From Massilia sp. Root418 (GTDB taxonomy: Bacteria; Pseudomonadota; Gammaproteobacteria; Burkholderiales; Burkholderiaceae_D), in contig NZ_LMEC01000022.1 in the NCBI RefSeq assembly GCF_001425265.1, positions 283,218 through 347,217 of the forward strand: a stretch of 64,000 nucleotides of DNA. Reading direction: 5' to 3'. The notes under the pieces are model-generated. The model was given only the letters and a program-made list of their open reading frames with translations. It was not told the origin of the DNA and ran no database searches. Both the position numbers and the translations under genes were made by a program. This document shows, in pieces, positions 63,201 to 64,000 of this stretch (position 1 is its first letter; each line of letters starts with the position of its first letter).

Positions 63201-64000
63201 TCAGTGCGGGAAAGGCCACAGGCGCAATTTCTCTTTACCGATTTGCCACAGACGCGCTAGACCGTGGGGTTCCACGATCAGGAAAAAGATGATGAGGGCG
63301 CCAAACACCATCAACTCCAGATTCGATGCCACGCTGGTGGGCAGCCCCAGGCCGTGCGCCAGGATGTTCAGGAACACCGGCAGCAGCACGATGAAAGCCG
63401 CACCGAGGAATGAGCCCAGTATCGAGCCCACTCCGCCGATGATGATCATGAACAGGATGCGGAACGACAGGTCCAGGTTGTACGCTTCCGGTTCCACCGT
63501 GCCGAGGTAGGCGAAGGCGTACAGCGCGCCGGCCACGCCGCAGTAGAAGGAGCTGACGGCGAAGGCCATCAGCTTGGTGCGCAGCGGGCGGAAGCCGATC
63601 ACTTCGGCCGCCACGTCCATGTCGCGGATCGCCATCCAGGAGCGGCCGACGTTGGAGCGCACCATGTTCTTGGCCAGCAGCGCCATCACGGAGACCACCA
63701 GCAGCACCAGCAGATATTTGCGGGCCGGGGTGTCGAAGGCATAGCCCAGGATTTCCATTTTCTGCGCGGTGATCACGCCGGACGAGCTGTAGTTCGTCAG
63801 CCAGCCTATCTTGGTGAGGCACCACACCACGAAGAACTGGGTGGCCAGGGTGGAGGCGGCCAGGTAGAAGCCGCGGATGCGCAGCGAAGGCAGGCCGAAG
63901 GCGATGCCCACCATGGCTGCGCACAGCCCGCCCAGCACGAAGGCCAGCAGCACCGGGATGCCGGGAATGCGCAGGATGAAGTTGTAGGAAGCGAAGGCGC
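63201..64000 (-). CDS. livM: Branched-chain-type ABC transporter permease (LivM), cut by window end
   Basis: At least 266 residues, open to the window end; the frame before the first possible internal start reads AFASYNFILRIPGIPVLLAF, so the start lies outside. At least seven membrane helices and the segment FYLAASTLATQFFVVWCLTKIGWLTN match the LivM family. With LivH and LivG (not in the window) it forms the inner-membrane path for the binding protein encoded downstream. Confidence 0.92.
   Translation of the reverse strand, partial: AFASYNFILRIPGIPVLLAFVLGGLCAAMVGIAFGLPSLRIRGFYLAASTLATQFFVVWCLTKIGWLTNYSSSGVITAQKMEILGYAFDTPARKYLLVLLVVSVMALLAKNMVRSNVGRSWMAIRDMDVAAEVIGFRPLRTKLMAFAVSSFYCGVAGALYAFAYLGTVEPEAYNLDLSFRILFMIIIGGVGSILGSFLGAAFIVLLPVFLNILAHGLGLPTSVASNLELMVFGALIIFFLIVEPHGLARLWQIGKEKLRLWPFPH

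Overview
The window is a GC-rich bacterial chromosome segment. Gene order (mnmG-rsmG-parA-parB, then atpI-B-E-F-H-A-G-D-C) and the slmA / pyrimidine 5'-nucleotidase / argB neighbourhood point to a betaproteobacterium of the order Burkholderiales, most like Oxalobacteraceae (Massilia/Duganella-type). This is inferred from synteny and protein character, not from a database search. Two parS-like palindromes beside mnmG and parAB suggest that the left end lies in the origin-proximal part of the chromosome.

Layout. 1-5.6 kb: a TSUP-family permease, two parS-like sites around a terminator, mnmG, rsmG and the chromosomal partition genes parA and parB. 5.7-12.9 kb: a complete nine-gene F-type proton ATP synthase operon with a clear sigma-70 promoter and a strong terminator. 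12.9-16.1 kb: a secreted putative HExxH metallopeptidase, a lipoprotein, a VOC protein and rsgA. 16.2-23.1 kb: an unusual divergent polyamine/membrane locus. Its left arm is DUF350, SPFH-SHOCT, a double zinc-ribbon DUF4178 protein, a small Gly-rich lipoprotein and speD; its right arm is a membrane-anchored spermidine-synthase-like enzyme and a Tat-type FAD oxidoreductase. 23.2-37.7 kb: a galactoside/galactose catabolic region with a GH35 beta-galactosidase, a TonB-dependent receptor, dgoD-dgoK-dgoA, an SMP-30-like protein, an AraFGH-type ABC importer, an SDR dehydrogenase and a LysR regulator. Together these resemble an oxidative De Ley-Doudoroff route from oligosaccharide to pyruvate and glyceraldehyde-3-phosphate.

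37.7-50.6 kb holds mixed housekeeping and accessory genes: a PPK2-type kinase, a succinate-semialdehyde dehydrogenase, a PHB-depolymerase-like esterase, glutathione peroxidase, a lipase-like hydrolase, a rhodanese, a GlxA-type regulator, a PabB-PabC fusion, slmA, a nucleotidase and a TraB/GumN protein. 50.6-58 kb: tRNA-Thr(GGT), argB, an ECF sigma factor with a short zinc-finger partner and a CWC protein, a second PHB-depolymerase-like esterase behind a ribbon-helix-helix gene, and several small metabolic genes. 58-64 kb, mainly on the minus strand: a winged-helix/degenerate nucleotidyltransferase protein, hpt, a phenylacetate-CoA-ligase-like enzyme, an MmcQ/YjbR protein, and a branched-chain-type ABC transporter (livF, substrate-binding protein, livM cut by the window end).

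A dispersed REP-like palindrome (GGCGGGTTA ... TAACCCGCC) occurs six times plus one degenerate copy, always between genes or at a gene's end. No insertion sequence, prophage, CRISPR array or rRNA was seen. No gene-free stretch exceeds 300 bases; the longest are about 255 bases and are described in the entries.
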